Source: an uncultured Oscillospiraceae bacterium
GTDB taxonomy: Bacteria; Bacillota; Clostridia; Oscillospirales; Acutalibacteraceae
DNA length: 64,000 nt
Direction of reading: 5' to 3'
NCBI GenBank assembly: GCA_948471205.1
Contig: CAOKRT010000003.1
Span: forward strand, 1 to 64,000
Of this stretch, positions 25,772-35,327 are shown one piece after another. The position numbers and the translations under genes were made by a program. The notes beneath the pieces are model-generated. The model did no database searches. It saw only the letters and a list, made by a program, of their open reading frames with translations, and had not been told where the DNA came from. The number at the start of each line of letters is the position of its first letter. Within the stretch, counting starts at the first letter, position 1.

Positions 25772-25800
25772 ATATTACCATAACTTATTGCTCTTGTCAA
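25772..25800 (-). promoter_or_regulatory. promoter of the COG2509 gene
   Basis: On the minus strand TTGACA (25800-25795), 17 bases, TAATAT (25777-25772). Its -35 overlaps that of the divergent promoter at 25794. Confidence 0.75.
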
Positions 25801-25822
25801 ACGAAATTCTGTGTGATATTAT
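25794..25822 (+). promoter_or_regulatory. promoter of the GH28-ogt unit
   Basis: TTGTCA (25794-25799), 17 bases, TATTAT (25817-25822), 42 bases before the GH28 start. Confidence 0.65.
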
Positions 25823-25864
25823 TTAATTGATATTTTGTGAAGTTTTTACAGCAAGGAGAATGAT

Positions 25865-27238
25865 ATGAAGGAATATAATGTTTTGCAGTACGGAGCTGCC
25901 GGGGACGGAAAAACAAACGATGCCTTTGCCATTCAGCATGCAATAGATGATTGTGCAAAAAACGGCGGCGGAAGAGTTGTGCTTCAGAGCGGTCATGTTT
26001 TTTACAGCGATTCCATCCGGATAAAAAAGAATGTTGATTTGCATATTCAGAAAGGTGCATCTATAAAAGCCACTTCGAATATAGACGGGTATATCCGTCC
26101 GAACAAGCTGATAAACGATCCGAAAACAGCGCTTATAGGAAATCCTGTAACAGGCAAGCCGAGCTTTGTTTTTATTTACGGCTATGAAGCTGATAACTGC
26201 ACAATAAGCGGAGAAGGAACAATTGATGCAAACGGGCATGCGTTTGTTCAGAGAAAAGACAGATATTATGTAACAGGCGATTTCTATCCGCGCCCCACAG
26301 TTATGTATGTTGAAAAAAGCAACCATATCACTTTTAAGGATTTCACGGTTGTGGATGCGCCGTTCTGGACGCTTCACCCGGCCGGATGCGACGATGTTCT
26401 TATTGACAGAATCAGAATTTTAAATGATTTGGATGTTGCAAACAGCGACGGGATAGATCCTGATCACTGCACCAATGTTAGAATTTTAGGCTGCCATGTT
26501 ACCTGTGCGGATGACTGTATATGCCTTAAAACATCAAAAGGCAACAGCGAATACGGACCGACGGAAAATGTTGTAATAGACGGCTGTACACTGATTTCAA
26601 CCTCTGCTGCAATTAAAATCGGCACAGAAGGAGTCGGTGATTTCAAAAATATTATTGTTTCAAACTGCACAATAAGCAAATCAAACAGGGGAATTTCCAT
26701 TCAGATACGTGACGGCGGAAATGTTGAAAATGTTACATATTCAAATATTATAATTGAGACACGCCGTTTCTGCCCGGACTGGTGGGGCACTGCCGAGCCG
26801 ATAACGATTACCACATTCAACAGGGATGAAAACACAAAAAGCGGCAAAATTAAAAATATAAGGTTTTTCAATGTTACCGCAAAGGGTGAAAACGGTGTGC
26901 TTATTCACGGAAATGCAGAAAATGTGATTGAGGATATAACTTTTGAAAACTGCCGCGTTGAACTTACAAAAACCAGCAAATGGCCGTGCGGTCTGTATGA
27001 TTTAAGACCGTGCCTTGACTGGGGTGTTGAAAAATATGATAATTCGGCGTTTTTCCTCAGATATGTTAAGGATATTACCATAATGAAAACAAAAACATTG
27101 TGGGGAGAACTGTGCGAAAATTATAAATATGCAATTGATGCGGAAAATGTTGAAAATCTGGAACTGGTTCGTTTTAACGGACACAGTGTTTCGGATGAAA
27201 CGGAAAATTTCAGATTCAACAATGTTCTGACGGTTTAA
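25865..27238 (+). CDS. glycoside hydrolase family 28 (polygalacturonase-like)
   Basis: 457 residues. The opening YNVLQYGAAGDGKTNDAFAI is the typical right-handed beta-helix start. Catalytic acids appear as NSDGIDPDHC and CADDCICLK; the later TEGVGDFKNI and SNRGISIQIRDGG replace the GHG and RIK motifs of classical polygalacturonases, as in exo-acting members. No signal peptide, so it trims galacturonate- or rhamnose-containing oligomers in the cytoplasm. AAGGAGA lies before ATG 25865. It is followed 6 bases later by ogt. Confidence 0.88.
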   Translation: MKEYNVLQYGAAGDGKTNDAFAIQHAIDDCAKNGGGRVVLQSGHVFYSDSIRIKKNVDLHIQKGASIKATSNIDGYIRPNKLINDPKTALIGNPVTGKPSFVFIYGYEADNCTISGEGTIDANGHAFVQRKDRYYVTGDFYPRPTVMYVEKSNHITFKDFTVVDAPFWTLHPAGCDDVLIDRIRILNDLDVANSDGIDPDHCTNVRILGCHVTCADDCICLKTSKGNSEYGPTENVVIDGCTLISTSAAIKIGTEGVGDFKNIIVSNCTISKSNRGISIQIRDGGNVENVTYSNIIIETRRFCPDWWGTAEPITITTFNRDENTKSGKIKNIRFFNVTAKGENGVLIHGNAENVIEDITFENCRVELTKTSKWPCGLYDLRPCLDWGVEKYDNSAFFLRYVKDITIMKTKTLWGELCENYKYAIDAENVENLELVRFNGHSVSDETENFRFNNVLTV

Positions 27239-27244
27239 ACAATA

Positions 27245-27700
27245 ATGTTCAGGGGCTGTATTCATACGGAAATCGGCATGGTATGTGTTGAGGATAACGG
27301 AACGGCCGTTACAGCGGTATATATGTGTGAAAAAATGCAAAGCGGTGAAATGTCTGCGCTGACGGAAAAAGCGCTTTTGCAGCTTGGCGAATATTTCGGA
27401 GGTAAAAGAAAACGCTTTGATTTGCCGCTTGAACTGCACGGAACGGAATTTCAGAAAAAGGTATGGAATGCGCTTTGCGGCATTCCGTACGGTGAAACAA
27501 GAAGCTATAAGGAAATAGCACGGATCATCGGAAATCCGAAAGCGGTGCGCGCTGTAGGCGGAGCAAATAACAGAAACAAACTGATGATTGTTGTGCCGTG
27601 TCACAGAGTTATCGGGGCGAACGGCAGTTTAACAGGATATGCAAGCGGAACGGATGTTAAAAAGAAACTGCTGGATTTAGAAAAACAGGGGCGGATATAA
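27245..27700 (+). CDS. ogt: methylated-DNA--protein-cysteine methyltransferase
   Basis: 151 residues. IVVPCHRVIGANGSLTGYA carries the acceptor Cys in PCHRV, and GIPYGETRSYKEIA with RAVGGANNRN is the DNA-binding helix-turn-helix and Arg finger. It repairs O6-methylguanine by irreversible transfer of the methyl to its own Cys. It follows the GH28 gene by 6 bases, a functionally unrelated neighbour, and ends in a terminator that overlaps its stop. Confidence 0.95.
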   Translation: MFRGCIHTEIGMVCVEDNGTAVTAVYMCEKMQSGEMSALTEKALLQLGEYFGGKRKRFDLPLELHGTEFQKKVWNALCGIPYGETRSYKEIARIIGNPKAVRAVGGANNRNKLMIVVPCHRVIGANGSLTGYASGTDVKKKLLDLEKQGRI

Positions 27701-27715
27701 TCTGCCCCTGTTTAT
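27683..27715 (+). terminator. terminator overlapping the end of ogt
   Basis: AAACAGGGGCGGA (27683-27695) pairs with TCTGCCCCTGTTT (27701-27713); the stop codon lies in the loop. Confidence 0.85.
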
Positions 27716-27737
27716 AATTATTTAATCACTAAAATTC

Positions 27738-27766
27738 TTGATTTTAATGAAGATATATATTATTAT
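27738..27766 (+). promoter_or_regulatory. promoter of the aromatic amino acid operon
   Basis: TTGATT (27738-27743), 17 bases, TATTAT (27761-27766), with TATAAT overlapping at 27764. The leader is under 35 bases, so it has no room for a T-box or Trp attenuator. Confidence 0.55.
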
Positions 27767-27800
27767 AATAAAAGTATTTTATTAGTGGAAGTATGTCATT

Positions 27801-28625
27801 ATGAAGATTTTGGTTTTAGGACTTGGTTTAATCGGCGCAAGCCTGGCAAAAACTTTAAAGAAAAACACACAGCATTATGTATATGGCTGGAACAGAACAG
27901 AATCTGTTACGGCAAAGGCTGTTGCTGACGGTGCAATAGATGAAACAGGCAGCCTTGATGAACTTTTGCCCAAAGCAGATGTTACAATTATTAATTTTTA
28001 TACAGATGCCATTGTGCCGTTTATTCTTGAAAACAGAGATAAATTTAAGAAGGGCAGTATTGTAACAGATAGCTGCGGTATTAAAACGAAAATATGCCGT
28101 GAACTTGAAAAAGAAACATTTGATTTTACATATATAGGCGCACATCCGATGGCAGGGCGCGAGGTTTCCGGGTATGATGCAAGCCTGCCCACACTTTTTG
28201 ACAATGCGTCGTTTATATGCACACCCACAAATGCCCAAAAATCAAAAACAGATACGCTTGTTGAACTGGCAAAAGAAATGGGATTTAAAAGAACGGTTGT
28301 TACAACACCTGAGCATCATGATGAAATGATTGCATTTACTTCTCAGATTGCCCATGTGCTTGCCTGCTCTTATGTATTAAGCCCGCTTGCTCCGTATCAT
28401 CCCGGATTTTCGGCAGGCTCTTACCGTGATGTTTCCCGTGTTGCAAGAATTAACGGTGAAATGTGGAGTGAACTGTTTATTGCCAATAAAGAACCGCTGA
28501 TCAGAGAAATTGATGATCTTGTTTCTAATCTTGAAAAATTCAAAGACGCGATTGATCGTGAAAACAGAAATGTTCTTATGGATTTAATGGCAGATGCAAA
28601 TAAAATTAAAGAGGAAATAGGCTGA
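27801..28625 (+). CDS. tyrA: prephenate dehydrogenase
   Basis: 274 residues. MKILVLGLGLIGASLAKTL is the NAD-binding motif, and GAHPMAGREVSGYDAS and SQIAHVLACSYV are TyrA blocks; the His of the SQIAHV block is catalytic. It makes 4-hydroxyphenylpyruvate for tyrosine. No ACT domain is attached, so feedback control by tyrosine must be elsewhere or absent. First gene of a five-gene operon that covers the late shikimate pathway and both prephenate branches. Confidence 0.93.
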   Translation: MKILVLGLGLIGASLAKTLKKNTQHYVYGWNRTESVTAKAVADGAIDETGSLDELLPKADVTIINFYTDAIVPFILENRDKFKKGSIVTDSCGIKTKICRELEKETFDFTYIGAHPMAGREVSGYDASLPTLFDNASFICTPTNAQKSKTDTLVELAKEMGFKRTVVTTPEHHDEMIAFTSQIAHVLACSYVLSPLAPYHPGFSAGSYRDVSRVARINGEMWSELFIANKEPLIREIDDLVSNLEKFKDAIDRENRNVLMDLMADANKIKEEIG

Positions 28626-29677
28626 TGAAAAAGCTTACTGTTCATGTGGGTAATACCTACGAAATAATGATTGAAAAAGGAATATTGAAGTCCTGCGGCA
28701 GATATATAAAAAATGTTTCAAACGCAAAAAAAATAGCTGTTGTTACAGATACAAATGTTGCGCCGCTTTATTTGGAAACGGTTAAAGAAAGCCTTGTAAA
28801 AGAGGGGTTTGAGGTAATCAATTATATTTTTGAAGCAGGCGAAAGTTCCAAAACCGCAGAAACCGTTATGCGAATGGTAGAATTTCTTGCCGAAAACAGA
28901 CTGACAAGAAATGATATGGTTGCCGCACTCGGCGGAGGTGTATGCGGAGATATGGCCGGTTTTGCATCTGCCATATACCTCAGGGGAATAGATTTTGTTC
29001 AGCTTCCCACAACACTGCTTTCACAGGTGGATTCATCGGTTGGCGGAAAAACAGGTGTCGATTTGCCCCAGGGAAAAAATCTTTGCGGTGCATTTCATCA
29101 GCCTTCGCTGGTTCTTATTGATACAACAACGCTCCGCAGTCTGCCGGTGCATTTTTTCAGCGACGGCATGGGCGAGGTTATTAAAACAGGCTGTATTAAA
29201 TCTGCACAGCTTTTTGAAAAAATAGAAAATGAAGATATAACAGCAGAGAATATTGAGGATATCGTTTATGCCTGTGTGGATATTAAAAAAGGTGTGGTTG
29301 AAAGAGACGAAAAGGAACAGGGCGAAAGAGCCCTTCTGAATTTCGGTCATACAGCAGGACACGGGATAGAAAAGCTGCATAATTTTACAGGTATTTCGCA
29401 TGGCGAAGCTGTTGGTATAGGAATGCTTATGATAAGCGAAGCAGGCGAAAAAGCCGGTTTAACGGAAGGCTCAACGGCTGAAAGAATAAAAAAGGTGCTT
29501 GAAAAATACAATCTTAAAACCGAAGATGAAAATTCGGCAGCCGATATAATTGAAGCGATGCAGAGTGATAAAAAAAGAACCGGAAGCGGTATTAATTTTG
29601 TTATGCTGTCTTCCATCGGAAACAGTTTTATTCATCCTGTTGAAAATGAAAAAATCAAAGAATTGTTTGGAATATAA
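28625..29677 (+). CDS. aroB: 3-dehydroquinate synthase
   Basis: 350 residues. NDMVAALGGGVCGDMAGF, PTTLLSQVDSSVGGKTGVD and LNFGHTAGHGIE are the NAD- and metal-binding signatures. It cyclises DAHP to dehydroquinate, step 2 of the shikimate pathway. Start overlaps the tyrA stop by one base (TGATG), which couples translation. Confidence 0.96.
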   Translation: MKKLTVHVGNTYEIMIEKGILKSCGRYIKNVSNAKKIAVVTDTNVAPLYLETVKESLVKEGFEVINYIFEAGESSKTAETVMRMVEFLAENRLTRNDMVAALGGGVCGDMAGFASAIYLRGIDFVQLPTTLLSQVDSSVGGKTGVDLPQGKNLCGAFHQPSLVLIDTTTLRSLPVHFFSDGMGEVIKTGCIKSAQLFEKIENEDITAENIEDIVYACVDIKKGVVERDEKEQGERALLNFGHTAGHGIEKLHNFTGISHGEAVGIGMLMISEAGEKAGLTEGSTAERIKKVLEKYNLKTEDENSAADIIEAMQSDKKRTGSGINFVMLSSIGNSFIHPVENEKIKELFGI

Positions 29678-29682
29678 AATAA

Positions 29683-30897
29683 ATGAAAAAAGTTAAACTA
29701 AAAAAAGCAAATTTAAACGGAACGGTTACTGCCCCGCCAAGCAAATCTGCGGCGCACAGAGCGCTGATTTGTTCTTTTCTTTCAGGCGGTGGAACGGTTA
29801 AGCCGATTATAAATTCAAAAGATATGCTGGCTACCTTGGGTGTAACGGAAGCGCTGAAAAACGGTGAAAAAACGCTTGATTGTATTGAAAGCGGTTCTAC
29901 GTTAAGATTTATGATACCCGTTGCCGCTTCGATGGGTGCAGAGGTTGTGTTTACGGGAAGCGGCAGACTGCCTGAACGCCCAATCGGAGAATATCTTGAT
30001 TTGCTTCCCAAGCACGGCGTTTTATGCAAAAGCGGCGGCGGACTGCCGCTTGAAATCAGCGGCAGGCTGAAAAACGGAAGCTATGAGGTTTCGGGTAATG
30101 TAAGCAGTCAGTATATTACAGGGCTGTTGCTTGCACTTGCCAATCTTGAGGGCGACAGTGCCGTTATACTTAAAACGCCTCTTGAAAGTAAACCGTATGT
30201 GGATATGACAGTGAAAATAATGGCAGATTACGGTGTTGTAATAAAAGAAACAGATTTCGGCTATTTAATTCACGGCGGTCAGAAATTTAAAAAAACAGAC
30301 TATACGGTGGAGGGAGACTGGTCTCAGGCGGCCTTTTTTCTTGCCGCAGGCGCACTTGGCGGAGATATAACCGTAACAGGTCTTGATATGAATACAGCCC
30401 AGGGTGATAAAAACATTATTGATGTGCTGAAATCCTTCGGCGCGCATGTTGAAATAAATGAAAACAGCGTTACTTGTTTTAAAAGCAGGCTGAAAGGCAC
30501 TGTGGTGCATGCGGCAGATATTCCGGATTTGGTGCCTGTTCTTGCTGTGCTTTCTGCATTTGCAGACGGAAAAACCGTTATTAAAGGCGCAGAAAGATTA
30601 AGATATAAAGAATCAGACAGAATAGAAAGTGTTGTTTCAAATCTTAAAAAAATGGGCGCAGATGTTGAAGAAACGGCAGACGGAATGATTATTAACGGAA
30701 AAAATACACTTATCGGCGCAGAACTCAGCGGTTACAATGATCACAGAATTGTTATGGCATTCAGCATTGCCGCTCTTTTTGCAGATGGAGAAACCGTTAT
30801 TTCGGATGCTGAAAGTATAAATAAATCATATCCTTCGTTTTTTGAAGACTACAACAGGCTGGGAGGTCAGGCAGATGTCATCGGTTTTGGGGAATAA
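29683..30897 (+). CDS. aroA: 3-phosphoshikimate 1-carboxyvinyltransferase (EPSP synthase)
   Basis: 404 residues. APPSKSAAHRALICSFLS carries the conserved Lys and Ser/Arg of the active site, SGSTLRFMIPVA the LRF motif, RYKESDRIESV and GYNDHRIVMAFSIA the second-domain signatures. It joins shikimate-3-phosphate and PEP. Here the usual LFLGNAGTAMRPL-like segment is the shorter SGSTLRFM form of class II-type enzymes. Overlaps aroC by 23 bases. Confidence 0.96.
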   Translation: MKKVKLKKANLNGTVTAPPSKSAAHRALICSFLSGGGTVKPIINSKDMLATLGVTEALKNGEKTLDCIESGSTLRFMIPVAASMGAEVVFTGSGRLPERPIGEYLDLLPKHGVLCKSGGGLPLEISGRLKNGSYEVSGNVSSQYITGLLLALANLEGDSAVILKTPLESKPYVDMTVKIMADYGVVIKETDFGYLIHGGQKFKKTDYTVEGDWSQAAFFLAAGALGGDITVTGLDMNTAQGDKNIIDVLKSFGAHVEINENSVTCFKSRLKGTVVHAADIPDLVPVLAVLSAFADGKTVIKGAERLRYKESDRIESVVSNLKKMGADVEETADGMIINGKNTLIGAELSGYNDHRIVMAFSIAALFADGETVISDAESINKSYPSFFEDYNRLGGQADVIGFGE

Positions 30898-31948
30898 ATT
30901 GAAATTGTCCGTGTTCGGCGAAAGCCACGGAGCGGCAATCGGCTGTGTAATAGACGGTATGCCGGCAGGGATAAAGCTTGATTTTGATGAAATCAACAGG
31001 GAAATGGCACGCCGTGCTCCCGGAAAAGATAAAACTGCAACTGCAAGGAAAGAAAATGATATGCCGCATATATTAAGCGGACTTCTGAACGGTGTTACTA
31101 CGGGTGCGCCGCTTGCAATGATAATAGAAAACACCAATACCAAAAGCGGAGATTACGGCAATTTAATGACAGTGCCCAGACCGGGACACAGTGATTACCC
31201 GGCATATGTAAAATACGGCGGCAATAATGATATAAGAGGGGGCGGTCATTTCAGCGGACGGCTTACTGCGCCTGTTGTTTTTGCCGGTTCCGTTGCAAAG
31301 CAGATTTTAAAGAATCAGGGAATTCAAATCGGTGCGCATATCAGTAAAATCGGAAATGTATGTGATTGTCCGTTTGATAAAAATAATATTTCCGAAGATA
31401 TGCTTGCGCAACTTGCCAAAAAAAGTTTTGCGGTTATAAACAGTAGTAAAGAACAGGAAATGCGTGATTTTGTTGAAAAGGCAAGGCTTGGCGGAGATTC
31501 CGCCGGCGGCGTTATAGAATGTGCCGTAACCGGTATGCCGGCAGGTATTGGCGGAAATATGTTTGATACAGTTGAAAGCAGGCTTTCCGCAGCACTTTTC
31601 GGTGTTCCCGCTGTTAAAGGCGTTCAGTTCGGTGCCGGTTTTGACTTTGCGGAAATGCTGGGAAGTGAAGCCAACGATGCATATGAAGTTTGCAACGGCG
31701 GCGTGCATACACTTTCCAATCATAACGGCGGTATTCTCGGCGGAATGACAAATGGTGCGCCGATTGTGTTTTCTGCTGTTGTAAAACCGACTCCGTCTAT
31801 ATCAAAACCGCAGAAAAGTGTTAATCTGCAGAAAATGGAGAATGAAATGCTTGTTGTCAGCGGCAGGCATGATCCGTGTATAGTGCCGCGTGCGGTTCCC
31901 GTTATTGAAGCGGTAACAGCCTTTGTTCTGCTTGATTTAATGATGTAA
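30875..31948 (+). CDS. aroC: chorismate synthase
   Basis: 357 residues from ATG 30875, chosen for GGGAGG 8 bases upstream inside aroA and the usual start SSVLGNKLKLSVFGESHG. GESHGAAIGCVIDGMPAG, RRAPGKD-like ARRAPGKDKTATARKE, and GGFHTLS-type GVHTLSNHNGGILGGM are FMN/substrate signatures. It makes chorismate from EPSP with reduced FMN. Confidence 0.96.
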   Translation: MSSVLGNKLKLSVFGESHGAAIGCVIDGMPAGIKLDFDEINREMARRAPGKDKTATARKENDMPHILSGLLNGVTTGAPLAMIIENTNTKSGDYGNLMTVPRPGHSDYPAYVKYGGNNDIRGGGHFSGRLTAPVVFAGSVAKQILKNQGIQIGAHISKIGNVCDCPFDKNNISEDMLAQLAKKSFAVINSSKEQEMRDFVEKARLGGDSAGGVIECAVTGMPAGIGGNMFDTVESRLSAALFGVPAVKGVQFGAGFDFAEMLGSEANDAYEVCNGGVHTLSNHNGGILGGMTNGAPIVFSAVVKPTPSISKPQKSVNLQKMENEMLVVSGRHDPCIVPRAVPVIEAVTAFVLLDLMM

Positions 31949-31967
31949 AAAGAGGATTTTTTTATTA

Positions 31968-33098
31968 ATGGAATTACTTGAATTAAGAAAAAAAATAGAT
32001 GAGATAGACAGTAAAATTATTCCGCTTCTTCTTGAAAGAATGGGAATATCAAAGAAGGTTGCCGAATATAAGGTAAAAAGGGGCATGCCTGTTTTAAATG
32101 AGCAGAGAGAACAAGAAATTCTTGATAATGTAAAAGAACGGTGCGGCGAACAGGGGGATGCTGTTTCAACTGTTTTTGCTGCCACAATGGATGCTTCCCG
32201 TGAACTTCAGCACAGAATTATAGGTGGCGGAAAAGAACTCAGAAATGCTGTTCATGAAGCAATTACGAAGGAAAAAATCTCTTCGTCCCGTATATCGGTT
32301 GCATGTGCAGGCGTAAGTGAAGGAAATACGGATAAGGCGGCAAGAATTCTTTTTCCGGAATCGGAAATTAAATATTACAGCCGTTTTGAAGATGTTTTTG
32401 AAGCGGTAAACAGGGGCGAAGCACCCTACGGCGTTATTCCGATTGAGAATTCAACCGCAGGTTCCGTTCATGAAGCATATGACCTTATGATGAGATATAA
32501 GTTTTATGTTGTGGGTGCATATTCGCTTGAAATAAATCACTGCCTTTGTGCAAATAAAGGCGCAAAGTATGAAGAAATTAATGAGGTTTACAGCCATCCG
32601 CAGGCGTTGGCACAGTGCTCGGAATTTTTAAGACATTTTGATTTTACAGGTGTTAACTATTCGAACACGGCTGCGGCGGCGAAATACATATCCGAAAGCG
32701 GCAGAACGGATATTGCAGCCATCTGCCCAAAGGATGCGGCTAAAAAATACGGTCTTAAAATTCTAAAAACAGAAATTCAAAATATAAGTAATAACAGAAC
32801 AAGGTTTATTGTTATTTCCAAAAAGCTTATTATCGAAGAAAATGCAGATAAGATTTCCCTTATTTTCTCGGTTTCTCATACAACAGGTTCGCTTTACAGA
32901 GTGCTTGGCAGATTTTCCATGGCGGGGCTTAACCTTACAAAGCTGGAATCAAGGCCGATAGGCAACGGTGATTTTGATTATTATTTTTACACCGATTTTC
33001 TTGGCAATCTGAAAGACGGAAAAACGATGGACCTGCTTTGCGCATTATCATGCGAGCTTCCCAATTTTAAATTTTTGGGAAATTACCACGAGTATTAA
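31968..33098 (+). CDS. pheA: bifunctional chorismate mutase/prephenate dehydratase (P-protein)
   Basis: 376 residues with three parts: chorismate mutase of the AroQ type (about 1-85, LRKKIDEIDSKIIPLLLERM), prephenate dehydratase (about 105-290, with VIPIENSTAGSVHEAYDLM and the NRTRF motif), and a C-terminal ACT domain (about 295-370, HTTGSLYRVL and LESRPI) that binds phenylalanine for feedback inhibition. It converts chorismate to phenylpyruvate. Together with tyrA it closes both branches of the pathway. Confidence 0.95.
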   Translation: MELLELRKKIDEIDSKIIPLLLERMGISKKVAEYKVKRGMPVLNEQREQEILDNVKERCGEQGDAVSTVFAATMDASRELQHRIIGGGKELRNAVHEAITKEKISSSRISVACAGVSEGNTDKAARILFPESEIKYYSRFEDVFEAVNRGEAPYGVIPIENSTAGSVHEAYDLMMRYKFYVVGAYSLEINHCLCANKGAKYEEINEVYSHPQALAQCSEFLRHFDFTGVNYSNTAAAAKYISESGRTDIAAICPKDAAKKYGLKILKTEIQNISNNRTRFIVISKKLIIEENADKISLIFSVSHTTGSLYRVLGRFSMAGLNLTKLESRPIGNGDFDYYFYTDFLGNLKDGKTMDLLCALSCELPNFKFLGNYHEY

Positions 33099-33124
33099 TT
33101 ACATTTAAAGAGAGGTGATGGCAT

Positions 33125-33895
33125 TTGAAAAGTAGCAAACGCCATCAGACAAATTTAATATCTTTTATTATTATAGTGATAACGGTTGCAATTCTTGTGC
33201 TTCTTGCTTTATGCTTATATAAACAGCCAAGCCTTGCAGTAAGATTTGAAGCGGTTATAAAATGGCTTTCAAAGCTTGAACGTGCCGTTGCGGACCTTGA
33301 TACGCATATTGAAATACTGATATGCCTGTTTGCGCTTTATATTGCCAAATGTCAGCTTCCGATACCAATGGGCGTACTGTGTCTTATATCGGGAATGGTA
33401 TTTTCACTGCCGAATGCAATTATTCTGAATGTTGCGTTTCTTGCATTTTTCTTTATTGTAAAATATATTGAGGGAAACTGGATCGGCGGCGGCTGGGCAA
33501 TGATGATACTTAATATACGCAAAATCCGTTTTTTAAAGCAGTGGGTTATGTTCAAAGGTTCGGGAAATCCTTATATTCTGGTGGTTTCACGTCTTGTGCC
33601 TTCTATTCCGCTTGGTATGATTTCAAAACTTTACGGCTCCATGAGCTATGACTTTATTTATTATCTTGTGCTCAGTGTGCTGGGATTTATGCCAAGGCTT
33701 TATATTTATACAAGAATCGGTTCGGTGCTTTATAATCCTTTTTCAAAGGAATTTATCATTCTTATTATGATTATTGTTGCATTTACAGGAATAACAAGCC
33801 TTATGTTCAATATTTTTTACGGAATAAGATCCAGGCAGATGACGCAGTCGCTGCTGATTTATTCGCAAAAGCAAAAATACAGAATTGTTTTATAG
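33125..33895 (+). CDS. TVP38/TMEM64-family (VTT domain) membrane protein
   Basis: 256 residues from TTG 33125 with GAGAGGTG about 8 bases upstream. An N-terminal transmembrane helix is followed by the VTT core with PMGVLCLISGMVFS, GSGNPYILVVSRLVPSIPLG and the last helices. Related DedA/VTT proteins are lipid scramblases or undecaprenyl-phosphate/phospholipid transporters; the substrate here is unknown. It lies 26 bases after pheA in the same direction and could be the last gene of that operon. Confidence 0.85.
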   Translation: MKSSKRHQTNLISFIIIVITVAILVLLALCLYKQPSLAVRFEAVIKWLSKLERAVADLDTHIEILICLFALYIAKCQLPIPMGVLCLISGMVFSLPNAIILNVAFLAFFFIVKYIEGNWIGGGWAMMILNIRKIRFLKQWVMFKGSGNPYILVVSRLVPSIPLGMISKLYGSMSYDFIYYLVLSVLGFMPRLYIYTRIGSVLYNPFSKEFIILIMIIVAFTGITSLMFNIFYGIRSRQMTQSLLIYSQKQKYRIVL

Positions 33896-33897
33896 CA

Positions 33898-33940
33898 AAC
33901 GGTCATTTTATTGCGCAAATAATTGTTTGCTTTCAAAGCT
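33898..33940 (+). terminator. possible weak terminator after the TVP38-like gene
   Basis: GCAAAC near 33895 pairs with GTTTGC near 33927, with an inner TTATT/AATAA stem around GCGC, followed by TTTC. The T run is short, so some readthrough to galK is expected. Confidence 0.4.
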
Positions 33941-34027
33941 GCAGTTCCTGATTATTAAACAGCAGGAAGGTAGAAAATTTTAAATCAGTGATATAGAAGG
34001 GGTTACCCTTTTGAAAGGAGTATATAT

Positions 34028-35308
34028 ATGAAACCACAGGAATACATTGATGCCATTTCCGATGGCAGAATGGATGAAAATCTGAAAGCAGTTTATGTGC
34101 TTGATTCGGCTGTAGAACAGCAGAAAACACGCTACATAAACACCATTAAGGAATTCATTAATATTTTCGGAGCAGACAGGGATATTATTATTACATCCGC
34201 ACCGGGAAGAACAGAGGTATGCGGAAATCATACCGATCATAATAACGGAAAGGTAATGGCTGCTTCTATTAATCTTGATGCTATTGCAGTATGCGCTGTA
34301 AGCAATAATAATACTGTTCGCGTACAGTCTATCGGTCATGTGCTTAATGTTGTTGATATTGAAAAGCTTCTTCCCGATGAAAAGGAATTCGGTCATTCCA
34401 CTGCAATGGTAAGAGGTGTTGTAGCCAAAATAAAAGATCTTGGTTATAATATCGGCGGTTTTGATGCAGTAACCACTTCAGATGTTATGGGCGGAAGCGG
34501 TCTTTCTTCTTCGGCGGCATTTGAAGTGCTTCTTGGTACAACGGTTTCCCATTTGTTTAATGACGGGAACATCAGTGCTGTTGATATTGCCAAAATTGCA
34601 CAGTACAGCGAAAATGTTTTCTTCGGAAAGCCTTGCGGTCTGCTTGATCAGATGGCATCATCCGTCGGCACGTTTGTAACAATAGATTTTAAGTCAACAG
34701 AAAATCCTGTGATTAAAAAGGTAGAATTTGATTTTTCGCAAAGCGGTCATTCTCTTTGTATTGTTGATACAGGCGGAAGTCACAGTGATTTAACAGATGA
34801 TTATGCCGCTGTAAGGGATGAAATGGAAAGCGTTGCCGAAGCAATGGGCAAAAGTGTGCTTCGTGAAATTGAATATGATGATTTTAAAAATGCAGTTGCG
34901 CAGTTAAACGGCAAGGTGAATGACAGGGCTCTTTTAAGAGCATATCATTTTTACGGAGAAAACATTCGTGTGGAAAAGGCTGTTGAAGCCCTTGAAAGCA
35001 ATGATTTCAATTTGTTTAAGGAAATTATTGTTGAAAGCGGAAAATCGTCTTATATGCTGAATCAAAATGTGTATTCGCCGGCAAATCCCACTGATCAAAA
35101 GCTTTCGCTTGCGCTTTGCATTACAGAAGAGTTGCTGAAAGGCAAAGGGGCATACCGTGTGCACGGCGGCGGTTTTGCAGGCACGATTCAGGCATTTGTG
35201 CCCAATGATATGCTTGATGAATACAAAACAACCATGGAAAGTGTGTTCGGTATCGGAAACTGCCACGTTCTTATTATTCGTCCGGTTGGCGGAACAAAAG
35301 TGATGTAA
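34028..35308 (+). CDS. galK: galactokinase
   Basis: 426 residues. APGRTEVCGNHTDHNNGKV is the galactokinase signature in the variant form also seen in other clostridial GalK proteins (GRxxxxGxHTDH), GGSGLSSSAAFEV the GHMP kinase ATP loop, and GAYRVHGGGFAGTIQAF the third GHMP motif. It phosphorylates galactose at C1 as the entry to the Leloir pathway. galT and galE are not adjacent. GAAAGGAG precedes the start. The GH2 gene at 12434 could supply galactose, but the link is only inferred. Confidence 0.92.
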   Translation: MKPQEYIDAISDGRMDENLKAVYVLDSAVEQQKTRYINTIKEFINIFGADRDIIITSAPGRTEVCGNHTDHNNGKVMAASINLDAIAVCAVSNNNTVRVQSIGHVLNVVDIEKLLPDEKEFGHSTAMVRGVVAKIKDLGYNIGGFDAVTTSDVMGGSGLSSSAAFEVLLGTTVSHLFNDGNISAVDIAKIAQYSENVFFGKPCGLLDQMASSVGTFVTIDFKSTENPVIKKVEFDFSQSGHSLCIVDTGGSHSDLTDDYAAVRDEMESVAEAMGKSVLREIEYDDFKNAVAQLNGKVNDRALLRAYHFYGENIRVEKAVEALESNDFNLFKEIIVESGKSSYMLNQNVYSPANPTDQKLSLALCITEELLKGKGAYRVHGGGFAGTIQAFVPNDMLDEYKTTMESVFGIGNCHVLIIRPVGGTKVM

Positions 35309-35327
35309 TAACGGGGAGAATATAAAA

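Noticed and set aside
27701..27800. T-box or leader-peptide attenuator before the aromatic operon
   Set aside because: The leader is under 35 bases after the promoter, with no specifier loop, no runs of Phe/Tyr/Trp codons and no terminator.
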